The translations under genes were made by a program, and so were the position numbers. This document shows positions 45,480-54,540 of a stretch of DNA of 64,000 nucleotides, piece after piece. Numbering within the stretch: position 1 is the stretch's first letter; each line of letters begins with the position of its first letter. This stretch comes from Niastella koreensis GR20-10. GTDB lineage: Bacteria; Bacteroidota; Bacteroidia; Chitinophagales; Chitinophagaceae. The notes beneath the pieces were generated by a model. That model did no database searches and was not told where the DNA came from. It was given only the letters and a program-made list of their open reading frames with translations. The stretch is taken from the NCBI RefSeq assembly GCF_000246855.1, contig NC_016609.1, positions 6,274,744 to 6,338,743 of the forward strand. The letters run 5' to 3'.

Positions 45480-46289
45480 TTATACAAATTGGCCATGCAT
45501 CAAAAACTCTTCAACGAAAACATTACTTAGTTCAGGTTCTTCCCACATTCCCATATGGCCGGATTGTTCAAGTGTATGAATATATGACAATCCAGGCATA
45601 TAACATTGTTGCAATATCTGTTCATATGGGATCGTATTATCTAATTTTCCCATGATGAACAAAACAGGGCGGGAAAAGTTTTTGAGAACATGCGTTCGGT
45701 CAGGACGCACGATCATAGCCTGGTAGTAATTTACGAGCGACAGGCCAACAAAGTTGGTGTAGCGGGCTAATAATTTATGCACCAGTTCGGGCTGCTGTTT
45801 TTTCGATAAATCGGAGAAAAGATTGGGATAAGACTGCTCTAAAAATTTAGTGGCACCATATTGCTGAATGAATTCGATGCCCCGGCGGCGGGCAGTCTTT
45901 TTTTCTTCACTATCGGCATATGCCGTAGAATGAAACAACCCAAACGATTGCAGCCTGTCAGGGTATTTTTCTGCAAAGGCCAGCGTAATATATCCACCCA
46001 TACTATGGCCGATCATGCTGGCAGTTTTTATATTTTCCTGATCAAGGATGTAACAAATGCAGTCGGCAAAATATTCCATTGACCAGTCAGCATCATTCAG
46101 GGGCGAACGGCCACTGCCAGGAAGATCGGGGATGATTAGTTGAAATTTGTTTTTTAAATATTCTACCTGGTGCTCCCACACAGTACCATCTTCAGCAAAA
46201 CCATGTACCAACACAACCGGCTGCCCCTGCCCTTCTATCCGATAAAATACCGGTTTATCATTTAGAAGAATATTGTTTTCTGTTGCCAT
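45480..46289 (-). CDS. Alpha/beta hydrolase
   Basis: 269 residues with the oxyanion motif VLVHGFAEDG, nucleophile Ser96 in IGHSMGGY, the acid in IMGKLDNTIP and His in EQSGHMGMWEEPE. No signal peptide, so cytoplasmic. Substrate unknown; closest in form to esterase/carboxylic ester hydrolases of the BioH/MhpC type. It is followed on the same strand by the PKD cargo gene and preceded by the DUF4105 gene after 12 bases, so it may be co-transcribed with the latter. Confidence 0.87.
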   Translation of the reverse strand: MATENNILLNDKPVFYRIEGQGQPVVLVHGFAEDGTVWEHQVEYLKNKFQLIIPDLPGSGRSPLNDADWSMEYFADCICYILDQENIKTASMIGHSMGGYITLAFAEKYPDRLQSFGLFHSTAYADSEEKKTARRRGIEFIQQYGATKFLEQSYPNLFSDLSKKQQPELVHKLLARYTNFVGLSLVNYYQAMIVRPDRTHVLKNFSRPVLFIMGKLDNTIPYEQILQQCYMPGLSYIHTLEQSGHMGMWEEPELSNVFVEEFLMHGQFV

Positions 46290-46301
46290 GGCCTGAAGGT
46301 A

Positions 46302-47525
46302 CTACAATTCAATATTGATCGCTTTGGCGTTATGGAAATTGTTTGGGATGTTCGTAGTTACTCGGTTCCCCGCCGGTAAATTTCCGCGGAAATAACTCCG
46401 CACCAATATAATGCTCAGCAGTGGTAATACGGCAAGATTAATTTGTTGTGGAATAAAGAACCAGCAAAGGGTAAATAAGGCAGTAAGCATAAATACTATT
46501 CTGAAATATTGTTGCAGCCACTTTCTTTTTAAATACACCACAAAGGCAACAAAGAAATGCGTAGGCAATGCCCAAAGCACATTAAAATTATTGCGGCAAA
46601 CCGTATCAACCCTGATGATCCATAAGGTTACGGTCAATAAACCAAAGACGCCTATGCAAAGAAAAAAGAGGCTGTCAAATACGTTCAGAAAACGCTGCGC
46701 CCATTTGTTGTTGCTGAATGACAACAGGGTAGTAATAATAAATAAAATAACAAATAACAGCATGGGAGTAACCAGGTTCTCCGCAGGTGGTACAGGAGGT
46801 GCGGAAACAACTGTCTGCGTACCTGCTACCAGTGGATGACCGTCGGCCGTAGCATTGTCGAGGGCCTTCATCAGGTAATCTGGTAAAAACATCGACTGGT
46901 CGTTGGTTACCCGGGCATCGAAATTACTTCCCAAACAGAGATCTATGCCGAATTTGCTCCAGCTTTGTTTGCTTTTATCGAGATAGGTATGTATAAGGTT
47001 TCGGTAAGTAGGTCTTTTTTCGGGGAGTATATTCTTAAATACTACTGAAGCGCCTGTTTTCTGCTCAATCACATCGCGGGCGCGGGTAGTACAGTTATCG
47101 GTATGAAAGTAATAATTGTAATACCGGTTTTCTTCCAGGGCGTTTTGTTGCAGGGCTGCATACATCTTTTGTTTCTGCTCACCTGTCAATTGTAATTCCT
47201 GTTCTATCACTCCGCGGCTTTCGGCCTGGTATTCCTGTAAAAACTCCTGGTAAGAATAATTGGAAAGGGCATACCGCATAATACCCCTGGTGAATTTTGC
47301 ATAAAAGTTGGGATCGCGGTCGTCGAAAGTACCGTAATTGTATACCATGTCTATACCGCGAACGCTATCGGTAACCCGCAGGGCAGTATGACCAAATATT
47401 GAATACAGCTCCACACCCGGGCTACAGGTAAGCAGGCTGACGCGCAAATGGCTGGTATCGGACTGAGCTCGGGCATTTAAACAGAACAGCGGCAAAACAA
47501 ACAATAATAATCTACGGAACTTCAT
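46302..47525 (-). CDS. DUF4105 membrane protein
   Basis: Start ATG at 47525 (MKFRRLLLFVLPLFCLNARAQ, a signal peptide); the 41 codons before it are word-repeat sequence. The DUF4105 domain, related to the Lnb N-terminal periplasmic domain, covers residues 20-235: LLTCSPGVELYSIFGHTALRV, YNYGTFDDRDPNFYAKFTRGIMRY, NCTTRARDVIEQKTG. Five hydrophobic segments follow (about residues 255-400), so it is a cell-envelope protein with a periplasmic head. A papain-like hydrolase role has been proposed for the fold; the substrate is not known. Confidence 0.85.
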   Translation of the reverse strand: MKFRRLLLFVLPLFCLNARAQSDTSHLRVSLLTCSPGVELYSIFGHTALRVTDSVRGIDMVYNYGTFDDRDPNFYAKFTRGIMRYALSNYSYQEFLQEYQAESRGVIEQELQLTGEQKQKMYAALQQNALEENRYYNYYFHTDNCTTRARDVIEQKTGASVVFKNILPEKRPTYRNLIHTYLDKSKQSWSKFGIDLCLGSNFDARVTNDQSMFLPDYLMKALDNATADGHPLVAGTQTVVSAPPVPPAENLVTPMLLFVILFIITTLLSFSNNKWAQRFLNVFDSLFFLCIGVFGLLTVTLWIIRVDTVCRNNFNVLWALPTHFFVAFVVYLKRKWLQQYFRIVFMLTALFTLCWFFIPQQINLAVLPLLSIILVRSYFRGNLPAGNRVTTNIPNNFHNAKAINIEL

Positions 47526-47653
47526 CAGACTTAGTTTAAAAAAATTACAGGTTACAAGTTTCAAGTTACAGGTTTTAAGTTCGAGACTCATGATTAAGTC
47601 TAAAACCACCTGCCTTCCCTGGAACATGTAACCTGCAACCTGGAACAAAAAAA
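47526..47653. repeat. acaggttacaagtttcaag word array with inverted copy
   Basis: TTACAGGTTACAAGTTTCAA (from about 47546) faces CATGTAACCTGCAACCTGG (from about 47625). It fills the whole spacer between guaB and the DUF4105 gene. Confidence 0.65.
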
Positions 47654-49156
47654 CTATCTTCTACTATAGTTCGGTGCTTCTCTTGTAATTTCTATATCGT
47701 GTGCATGGCTTTCTTTCATGCCGGCATTGGTAATGCGAACAAACTGCGCCTGCTGTAAAGCTTTGATGTCTTTTGCACCGCAATATCCCATCCCGGATCT
47801 AAGGCCACCAACGTATTGATAAACGATCTCGCTCAGGTTTCCTTTAAATGCCACCCGGCCTTCAATACCTTCAGGTACATATTTCTTGATGTCGGCTTCC
47901 ACATCCTGGAAGTAGCGGTCGCCACTACCCTGGCTCATGGCACCCAGTGAACCCATTCCGCGGTATTGTTTGAATTTTCTTCCTTCATATATAATGGTAT
48001 CACCAGGGCTTTCTTCGGTCCCGGCAAAAATGCTACCCATCATTACCATATTGGCGCCGGCGGCCAGCGCCTTTACCATATCACCGGTATAACGGATACC
48101 ACCATCGGCAATTAACGGAATACCTAATTTATTTAAAACAGAAGCGGCCTCCATAATAGCTGTGATCTGCGGAACGCCGGCTCCGGCTACGATGCGGGTA
48201 GTACAAATTGAACCGGGTCCAATACCCACTTTTACGGCATCTGCACCTGCTTCGGCCATGGCCTTTGCACCGGCAGCAGTACCTACGTTACCAGATATTA
48301 CCTGCAGTTTTTTGAAACTCTTTTTCAGGGTCTTCAACGCATCCAGCACTCCTTTACTGTGGCCATGCGCGCTGTCCAGACAAACCACATCTACCCCAAT
48401 TTGCTGCAGTGCGGCAGCCCGGTCCAGCAGGTCGCGGGTAATACCCAGCGCTGCGCCCACCAGTAAACGGCCGTATGAGTCTTTTACTGCATTGGGATAG
48501 CTCACCACCTGCAGAATATCACGGTAGGTGATCAGTCCAAACAAGGTACCGTCTTTTTTAATGACGGGTAATTTTTCAATTTTATGTTGTTGTAAAATCT
48601 TCTCTGCTTTTTTAAGCGTAGTGCCTTCGGGAGCGGTCACCAGGTTTTCGTGGGTCATTACCTCACTGACAATGCGCTTATTATCAGTCTCGAAGCGCAG
48701 GTCGCGATTGGTTAAAATGCCAACCAGTTTTTTATTATTATCAACGATGGGAATACCGCCGATCCGGTTTTCTTTCATTAACCGCTGGGCATCGGCAATG
48801 GTGGCATCTTCATGCAGGGTAATAGGGTCGAAGATGATCCCCGCTTCACTTCTCTTCACTTTCCGCGCCTGTTCAACCTGTTTTTCAATGCTCATATTCT
48901 TGTGCAGAATACCTAAACCGCCTTCGCGGGCCAGGGCAATTGCCAGGTTAGCCTCTGTTACCGTATCCATGGCGGCCGATAACATGGGAACATTTAATTT
49001 AATATTTTTGGTAAGCCAGGTGCTTATATCAACTTCTCTGGGTAGTACTTGTGAATAAGCGGGAACCAGTAAAACGTCGTCAAACGTTAAACCTTCACCA
49101 AAAAACTTACTTGACTGGGGGGATTTTTTCTGTGGAGCACTATTTCTTGTTGCCAT
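47654..49156 (-). CDS. guaB: Inosine-5'-monophosphate dehydrogenase
   Basis: GuaB oxidises IMP to XMP, the step before GuaA. Start ATG at 49156 (MATRNSAPQ). [19 protein letters not shown] opens the barrel; two CBS domains are inserted at about residues 112-220; the NAD site [10 protein letters not shown] and the active-site loop [11 protein letters not shown] with Cys318 follow. The mobile flap RYFQDVE and [11 protein letters not shown] are present. Length 500 residues. A -7 box ends three bases before the ATG. Divergent from an S24-type regulator. Confidence 0.97.
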   Translation of the reverse strand: MATRNSAPQKKSPQSSKFFGEGLTFDDVLLVPAYSQVLPREVDISTWLTKNIKLNVPMLSAAMDTVTEANLAIALAREGGLGILHKNMSIEKQVEQARKVKRSEAGIIFDPITLHEDATIADAQRLMKENRIGGIPIVDNNKKLVGILTNRDLRFETDNKRIVSEVMTHENLVTAPEGTTLKKAEKILQQHKIEKLPVIKKDGTLFGLITYRDILQVVSYPNAVKDSYGRLLVGAALGITRDLLDRAAALQQIGVDVVCLDSAHGHSKGVLDALKTLKKSFKKLQVISGNVGTAAGAKAMAEAGADAVKVGIGPGSICTTRIVAGAGVPQITAIMEAASVLNKLGIPLIADGGIRYTGDMVKALAAGANMVMMGSIFAGTEESPGDTIIYEGRKFKQYRGMGSLGAMSQGSGDRYFQDVEADIKKYVPEGIEGRVAFKGNLSEIVYQYVGGLRSGMGYCGAKDIKALQQAQFVRITNAGMKESHAHDIEITREAPNYSRR

Positions 49157-49159
49157 GTG

Positions 49160-49167
49160 CAAAGATA
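49160..49167 (-). promoter_or_regulatory. -7 element of guaB, 3 bases from the ATG
   Basis: TATCTTTG, then CAC, then ATG on the minus strand. Full match to TAnnTTTG; suggests a leaderless transcript. Confidence 0.5.
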
Positions 49168-49241
49168 GGATGGCTCCCCAATACGCTCCAAATGAAATTT
49201 TAATGACCTCATTTTTTACTTTATGATAAAATAATTAGTAT

Positions 49242-49253
49242 TTTAGCGCTAAA
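49242..49253. promoter_or_regulatory. Palindrome TTTAGCGCTAAA, likely operator
   Basis: A perfect 12-base palindrome centred 17 bases before the ATG of the XRE/S24-type regulator, in the 108-base divergent spacer shared with guaB. CI/LexA-like proteins often repress their own gene from such a site. Confidence 0.5.
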
Positions 49254-49264
49254 CTTATTAGTCT

Positions 49265-50014
49265 ATGTCAACGGCCGGTAAAAATCTGAAGTATCTGCGC
49301 AAACTGCGCGGATGGACACAGGAAGAATTTGCCACCAAATTACAGATCAAACGCTCCCTGTTGGGCGCTTATGAAGAAGAGCGGGCAGAACCCCGCATCG
49401 ATGTACTGGAACTGGTGGGTGAATTGTTCAAACTCACCCTGGATGAGTTGTTGCTGAAAGACCTGGCAGATACCCGGGGCAATTACCTGGCTAAACGACG
49501 CGCACAAAAATTAAGCGCAGGAACTAATGAAATACAGTTTGTACCGGTAAAAGCAGCCGCCGGTTACCTGGCTGGTTATGCCGACCCGGAATTTATTGAT
49601 GAACTGAACACCTTCACCCTTCCCATGCTGGCGCCCGGCCAATATCGTGCGTTTGAAATTGTGGGCGACTCCATGTTGCCAACCCCCAGCGGTTCCATTA
49701 TCGTTGGCGAAAAGGTAGAAGACATCAACGATGTAAAGAACAGCTTCACTTATATAGTTGTATCGCGCAACGAAGGTATTGTGTACAAAAGAGTGATGAA
49801 GAACAACCGCACCAAGAACAAGTACACCCTTGTGAGCGACAACCCCACCTATCAGCCTTACCAGGTAAATGGCGAAGACATCATTGAAGTTTGGAAAGCC
49901 ATGATGATCATTGGAAAGGCCAATGCACAACCGCACTGGAATGTAAATCAACTGGCCAATGTAGTTAATACATTACAGGAGCAGGTGAGTTACCTGAAAA
50001 AGAAGATAAACTAA
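49265..50014 (+). CDS. XRE-type transcription regulator with S24 (LexA/CI-like) C-terminal domain
   Basis: An XRE helix-turn-helix at residues 6-62 (LKYLRKLRGWTQEEFATKLQIKRSLLGAYEEERAEP region) is joined to an S24 peptidase-like domain at about 105-215, with the Ser motif VGDSMLPTPSGSIIVGE and a candidate catalytic Lys in GIVYKRVMK. The cleavage-site region between them contains AAAGYLAGY. A coiled-coil-like end (LANVVNTLQEQVSYLKKKIN) may mediate assembly. Such proteins include SOS and phage repressors, but this one sits among housekeeping genes. The operator at 49242 suggests autoregulation. Confidence 0.88.
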   Translation: MSTAGKNLKYLRKLRGWTQEEFATKLQIKRSLLGAYEEERAEPRIDVLELVGELFKLTLDELLLKDLADTRGNYLAKRRAQKLSAGTNEIQFVPVKAAAGYLAGYADPEFIDELNTFTLPMLAPGQYRAFEIVGDSMLPTPSGSIIVGEKVEDINDVKNSFTYIVVSRNEGIVYKRVMKNNRTKNKYTLVSDNPTYQPYQVNGEDIIEVWKAMMIIGKANAQPHWNVNQLANVVNTLQEQVSYLKKKIN

Positions 50015-50392
50015 GTTGACAGGTTGACAAGGTAACTGGTTGACGAGATAGATGTAAGCTGCCTTGCAACTTGAAACGTGTAACTCGAAACCTGGGTTCG
50101 CCCCATTTACTGCAGCATCACTTAACTGGGTAACCTGTGCCCGGTGACTGGTAACTGGCAACTGGTAACTTTTCCAGCAGCTATTATTCAGTTATATTTG
50201 TCATGAACTTCATATATGTAACAATGTTTGAAGGGGCCTGTCTACGCGCGACCAGACATTCCCGCCAGTAATTTGAATACTTCCTTTCCTATTTCCTACC
50301 CCCACGCACATCACCGGTTGTGATCAATTCAACCGGAATGGCGGCTATACCTATTGTTGAGATTACCCCCTATGTGGTAAAAGGCATTCTAT
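50015..50392. repeat. 378-base spacer with gttgacaggttgac and ggtaactggtaact words
   Basis: Word arrays at 50015-50047 (gttgacaggttgacaaggtaactgg) and 50120-50170 (gggtaacctgtgcccggtgactggtaactggcaactggtaact). A CCGGTTG/CAACCGG inverted repeat lies at 50316-50338. No gene is seen. Confidence 0.6.
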
Positions 50393-52939
50393 ATGACCGT
50401 TTTCAAAATGACTGTCTGGCAATTGCTATGCTGTTTACAACGATCTGTGTTTAAAAGCCTGATCGTTACATTATCATTCTTTATGTATACCGGGTTGTTT
50501 GCACAACCCAAAATAACCCAGGCTATACCTGTTGGCCAGGCGCCGCGCATCGATGGGGCATTAGATGATTCCGTTTGGCAAAACGCCCCGGCAGCGCTTG
50601 ACTTTGTTACCAACACACCCGTGTATGGCAAACCGGCTTCGGTAAAAACAGTCGTGCGGGTATTGTATGATAACAATGCGATATACATCGGTGCATACCT
50701 GTACGACGATCCGGCCGTTATCAGGCGCCAGTATACGCCCCGCGATAATTTGCAAAAAGCGAATGTTGATTACTTTTCTGTTTTCCTCGATACTTATAAA
50801 GACCGGCAGAATGCCTTTCAATTCCTGGTAACCGCCCGCAATGTACAAACCGATGCCCGGGTAAGCGCTAACTATACCGGTAATGAGGGAATGTATGGCG
50901 ATGCCAGTTGGGATGCAGTATGGGAAAGCAAAGTAGGGTTTCGTTCCGATGGCTGGGTGGTTGAAATGCGCATCCCGCTTTTTTCCATTCGCTTCTCGCG
51001 TAAAACAGCCGCCGACTGGGGCATCCAGTTTATGCGCTTCAGCCGCCGGTTGAATGAAACCTCCTTCTGGAACCCGGTAAACCCCGCCATAAGCGGCTTT
51101 GCCAACCAGTTTGGTGATATTACCGGGTTAAACCAACTTGTACCACCACTACGATTGAGCTTTTCACCCTATGTTAGCGGTGGCTACCGGCAAACGCCCC
51201 ACAACAACAGCCAGCAACAATATGAAACGCTTAAAAGCGGCGGCATGGATGTGAAATATGGCATCAATGAAAGCTTTACCCTCGACGCCACGCTTATCCC
51301 CGACTTTGGCCAGGTAGTGTCTGATAATGTAGTCAATAATCTCAGTCCGTTTGAGGTCAGGTTCCGGGAGAACCGCCCCTTCTTTACCGAAGGAACTGAG
51401 CTGTTTAATAAGGCCGGCATCTTTTATTCGCGCCGTATTGGCAAAACTCCCGATAAATATGATACCCTGGAAGATAAAGTCAACTCCGGGGAGCTGGATG
51501 GCTATCAACTGATAAAAAATCCATCGGTAACCCGGTTATACAATGCCGTAAAGTTTTCAGGCCGAACGGCCGGTAACCTGGGCATTGGGGTTTTTAACGC
51601 CGTTACCGAAAACGTAAAAGCCATTCTGCGTAACCGCGACACCGGAAAAGATTCTACTGTAATTACCGAACCGCTTACCAACTACAATATTATTGTGCTT
51701 GACCAGGCATTGAAAAACCGTTCTTCCATCACCTTTACCAATACCAATGTACTGCGTAACGGCCAGGAACGCGATGCCAATGTAACTGGGCTGGATATTG
51801 CCCTGTACAATAAGGCCAACCGGTATGGACTGGTGGTAAAGCCAAGATACAGCATGGTGCGGAATGGCCCCGGCAGGTACGATGGTTTTGCCAATCACCT
51901 GGAAGCCGGTAAAGTGAGCGGAAACCTGCAGTTCTCCTACACCAACGAAGTAAGAACCGCCCAATACGATCCCAACGACCTGGGTTTTCAGTTATCGCCC
52001 AACGCCTTTGCAAATACAGGTGCGGTTAGTTACAATATTTACCAGGCAACACCTGCCTTTTTAAATCAGAGTTATAGGATTGCCGTGAACCGCGATTACC
52101 TGTTCAAACCATTCACGTATCAGAAAACCTCATTCGAAGCCTCGTCATATTGGTTATTTAAAAATTTCTGGAGCCTTACGCTTACCGCCGATATTGCCCC
52201 CTGGTGGTATACCGACTTCTTTGAAATGCAAACGCCCGCCAGTCTTTTTCAAACACCCCGGCAACCATTAAAACGGGCGCCTTATTACAACCTGTTTATA
52301 GAAGGTAATACCGATAATCGCAAGGCACTAATTGTAAGCTGGTTGATTGGTGGTGCAGAAGGTCCGCTGCCGAATGATCCTTTTTACGGAATTCAGTTAG
52401 CCCTGCGGTACCGGTTCAGCGACAAGCTTATATTGGAAATGAGTTACAAACGGCAATACGATAATGGGCAATATGGTTATGCATTTGTTCGCGACCCGCA
52501 AACGCAGGCGCCCATCCTGGCCCGGCGTAAATACACCGATGTAACCGGTGTATTCAGTGGCGAATACAATTTTACCGCACGCATGAACCTTACCTTCAGG
52601 GCCCGTCATTACTGGAGCCGCTTACAAAATACCAACCTCAACAACGTGCTGGCAGATGGATACTGGACGCCCAGTTACGATCTGACGCCCCGCGATTATA
52701 ATATCAATTACAATGCGTTTAACCTGGATGTATTTTATACCTGGGACTTTCGTTTAGGCAGCCGGTTAATAATTGGCTGGAAGAACTGGCTGGGAAAAGA
52801 TTATGAATATACCCTTAGCCCCACTGGCTATAAACATTACGCTGCCAATGCCCGCCAGTTATTCAACACCCCGCATGGCAATGAATTCACTGTCCGGTTC
52901 ATTTACTTTTTGAATTATCAGCAGCTGGTGAACAAGTGA
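50393..52939 (+). CDS. DUF5916 outer-membrane protein with CBM9-like N-terminal domain
   Basis: 848 residues with a signal segment SLIVTLSFFMYTGLFAQ (the ATG at 50393 leaves a slightly long basic lead; a later start is possible). The first domain matches carbohydrate-binding module 9-like folds: APRIDGALDDSVWQNAP, VLYDNNAIYIGAYLYD, DYFSVFLDTYKDRQNAFQFLV. The rest is a DUF5916 beta barrel (DATLIPDFGQV, VRFRENRPFFTEGTELF, then many aromatic-ended strands to FIYFLNYQQLVNK). It probably binds or passes a polymer or sugar at the outer membrane. Its stop is directly abutted by the HDAC-like gene. Confidence 0.85.
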   Translation: MTVFKMTVWQLLCCLQRSVFKSLIVTLSFFMYTGLFAQPKITQAIPVGQAPRIDGALDDSVWQNAPAALDFVTNTPVYGKPASVKTVVRVLYDNNAIYIGAYLYDDPAVIRRQYTPRDNLQKANVDYFSVFLDTYKDRQNAFQFLVTARNVQTDARVSANYTGNEGMYGDASWDAVWESKVGFRSDGWVVEMRIPLFSIRFSRKTAADWGIQFMRFSRRLNETSFWNPVNPAISGFANQFGDITGLNQLVPPLRLSFSPYVSGGYRQTPHNNSQQQYETLKSGGMDVKYGINESFTLDATLIPDFGQVVSDNVVNNLSPFEVRFRENRPFFTEGTELFNKAGIFYSRRIGKTPDKYDTLEDKVNSGELDGYQLIKNPSVTRLYNAVKFSGRTAGNLGIGVFNAVTENVKAILRNRDTGKDSTVITEPLTNYNIIVLDQALKNRSSITFTNTNVLRNGQERDANVTGLDIALYNKANRYGLVVKPRYSMVRNGPGRYDGFANHLEAGKVSGNLQFSYTNEVRTAQYDPNDLGFQLSPNAFANTGAVSYNIYQATPAFLNQSYRIAVNRDYLFKPFTYQKTSFEASSYWLFKNFWSLTLTADIAPWWYTDFFEMQTPASLFQTPRQPLKRAPYYNLFIEGNTDNRKALIVSWLIGGAEGPLPNDPFYGIQLALRYRFSDKLILEMSYKRQYDNGQYGYAFVRDPQTQAPILARRKYTDVTGVFSGEYNFTARMNLTFRARHYWSRLQNTNLNNVLADGYWTPSYDLTPRDYNINYNAFNLDVFYTWDFRLGSRLIIGWKNWLGKDYEYTLSPTGYKHYAANARQLFNTPHGNEFTVRFIYFLNYQQLVNK

Positions 52940-53863
52940 TCAGAGCTCATAGATATCTTTAGCCGTTCTAAAGGTGTTGCAATGCGCTTCTACAATAGTT
53001 TTTATGTCGGGGGAGTAACCGCCGCCCATGGCCACCACACAGGGAATGCGGCGTTTTTTTAATTGCGAGAAAACCAGTTCATCCCGGCGACGGCAACCTT
53101 CCATGCTTACTTTCAGTTTGCCAAACTTATCGGTTGATAAAATATCCACGCCAGACAAATAGAAAGCAAAATCAGGTTTTATTTGGTCCAGCAGGGTGAG
53201 CAGGTTGCTTTGCAGCAGGCTCAGGTACAGCCCATCTTCGGTGCCATCGTTCAGTGCAATATCGAGATCGCTTTTTTCTTTATGAAAAGGGTAATTATGG
53301 GCGCCATGCATACTGAAAGTAAACACCCGGGGCTCATGTTCAAAAATACTGGCGGTGCCATTGCCCTGGTGTACATCCAGATCGATGATAATGATCCTGC
53401 GCGCCAGTTCTTTTTTAAGCAGGTAATTGGCGGCCACCCCAAAATCGTTCAACAGGCAAAAGCCCTCTCCCCTGTCGGTAAATGCATGATGCGTACCGCC
53501 TGCCACATTTAGCGCCACCCCATGTTCAAATGCATAATCACAACAGTCAATGGTACCCTGGGCAATCACAAATTCCCGCCGGGTTAACTGAGGCGATTGC
53601 GGAAAACCAATGTGCCGCTGCTCACGGGCCGATAAAGTTTGTTGCTGTAATTTTTGTACATACGCTTCATCATGCGTCCATAATACAATCTCATCATCAC
53701 AAGCCGCAGGTGCAAATAAATTATGCGATGTTATGGTGCCTTCGTATAACAATTGTTCGGGAATCAATTCATATTTAAGCATGGGAAACCGGTGCCCCTC
53801 CGGCAATGGGTGCGCATAAATAGGATCATATGCTATTTTCAGTAAGGGTGATGTAGGGCTCAT
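52940..53863 (-). CDS. Histone-deacetylase-family (HdaH-like) amidohydrolase
   Basis: The zinc deacetylase fold shows GGTHHAFTDRGEGFCLLND with the tandem His, IIDLDVHQGNGTA with metal-binding Asp and His, and a late GGGYS. Bacterial members deacetylate small amines or polyamine conjugates, or act on unknown acyl-lysines; the 307-residue length and absence of a signal peptide fit a cytoplasmic enzyme. Its ATG overlaps the pdeM stop by 4 bases (53860-53863), so translation is probably coupled. It is not part of the described repair module, which makes the pairing notable. Confidence 0.88.
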   Translation of the reverse strand: MSPTSPLLKIAYDPIYAHPLPEGHRFPMLKYELIPEQLLYEGTITSHNLFAPAACDDEIVLWTHDEAYVQKLQQQTLSAREQRHIGFPQSPQLTRREFVIAQGTIDCCDYAFEHGVALNVAGGTHHAFTDRGEGFCLLNDFGVAANYLLKKELARRIIIIDLDVHQGNGTASIFEHEPRVFTFSMHGAHNYPFHKEKSDLDIALNDGTEDGLYLSLLQSNLLTLLDQIKPDFAFYLSGVDILSTDKFGKLKVSMEGCRRRDELVFSQLKKRRIPCVVAMGGGYSPDIKTIVEAHCNTFRTAKDIYEL

Positions 53864-54516
53864 TGCAACTGTACGATATTGTCGTTTACGATGGCAAAAA
53901 CATTTTCTTCATCTTCCGGTCTAACGATTGCAATACCGGTAAACCGGCTGAATGCGGGCAACACGCAAAATGCTTTTGCAAAGTAAAAACAAGGAAAGCT
54001 CAACGATTGTTTGGCCGCACCCCGTAACCGGATACCCGGATGAATATGGCCAGAGAAAAAGTAGTCGGTATCATTGGGAGTTACAGTATCCAGGTCGTGC
54101 CGGAACCGGAAAGCGCCTAGCTGTAATTCCTCGTCAATAACATGAATATTACATTGCTTATACCAGCTTTCGTGCAGAATATCGTGGTTGCCTTTCACCA
54201 GGTGAACCGGCAGATCGGGAAAATCGTGCCGCCACCGTTGAAACAACTCCAGTTCTTTGTTCTGATGGCTGTGAAAAAGATCGCCCACTGCAATTATTTG
54301 CCGGGGTTGAAAATACTGGATCAGGTGTACCAGCCGCTGCAGGTCTTCCTTATACACCGCCTGGGGCACGGCAATTCCTGATTTGCGAAAATGCCCGGTC
54401 TTGCCAAAGTGAAGGTCCGAAACAATAAGGGCTTTCTCTTCTTCCCAAAAAACACTTCTGTGTGCTGATAACCAAAGTTGTTGATCTAATAATTTATACG
54501 AAACCGGCGCCTGCAT
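53860..54516 (-). CDS. pdeM: Ligase-associated metallophosphoesterase PdeM
   Basis: This calcineurin-like phosphoesterase has the metal motifs SDLHFGKTGHFRKSG, VGDLFHS, KGNHD and SGHIHPG. The early VFWEEEKALIVSDLHFGK and the 218-residue size mark it as the ligase-associated type (TIGR04123, PdeM), a Mn-dependent nuclease in the Lhr/ligase/exonuclease repair module. Here it is 36 to 45 kb from its partners (8169, 9192, 14568). It overlaps the HDAC-like gene by 4 bases. A TACCTTGC near 54526 could be a degenerate -7 box. Confidence 0.88.
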   Translation of the reverse strand: MQAPVSYKLLDQQLWLSAHRSVFWEEEKALIVSDLHFGKTGHFRKSGIAVPQAVYKEDLQRLVHLIQYFQPRQIIAVGDLFHSHQNKELELFQRWRHDFPDLPVHLVKGNHDILHESWYKQCNIHVIDEELQLGAFRFRHDLDTVTPNDTDYFFSGHIHPGIRLRGAAKQSLSFPCFYFAKAFCVLPAFSRFTGIAIVRPEDEENVFAIVNDNIVQLQ

Positions 54517-54540
54517 GCTGCAAGGTATTTCAAAATCTAT

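Noticed and set aside
48528-49058. 176-codon reading frame antisense to guaB
   Set aside because: It is the mirror of a highly conserved gene; its translation is low-quality and Ser/Phe-rich with no domain.
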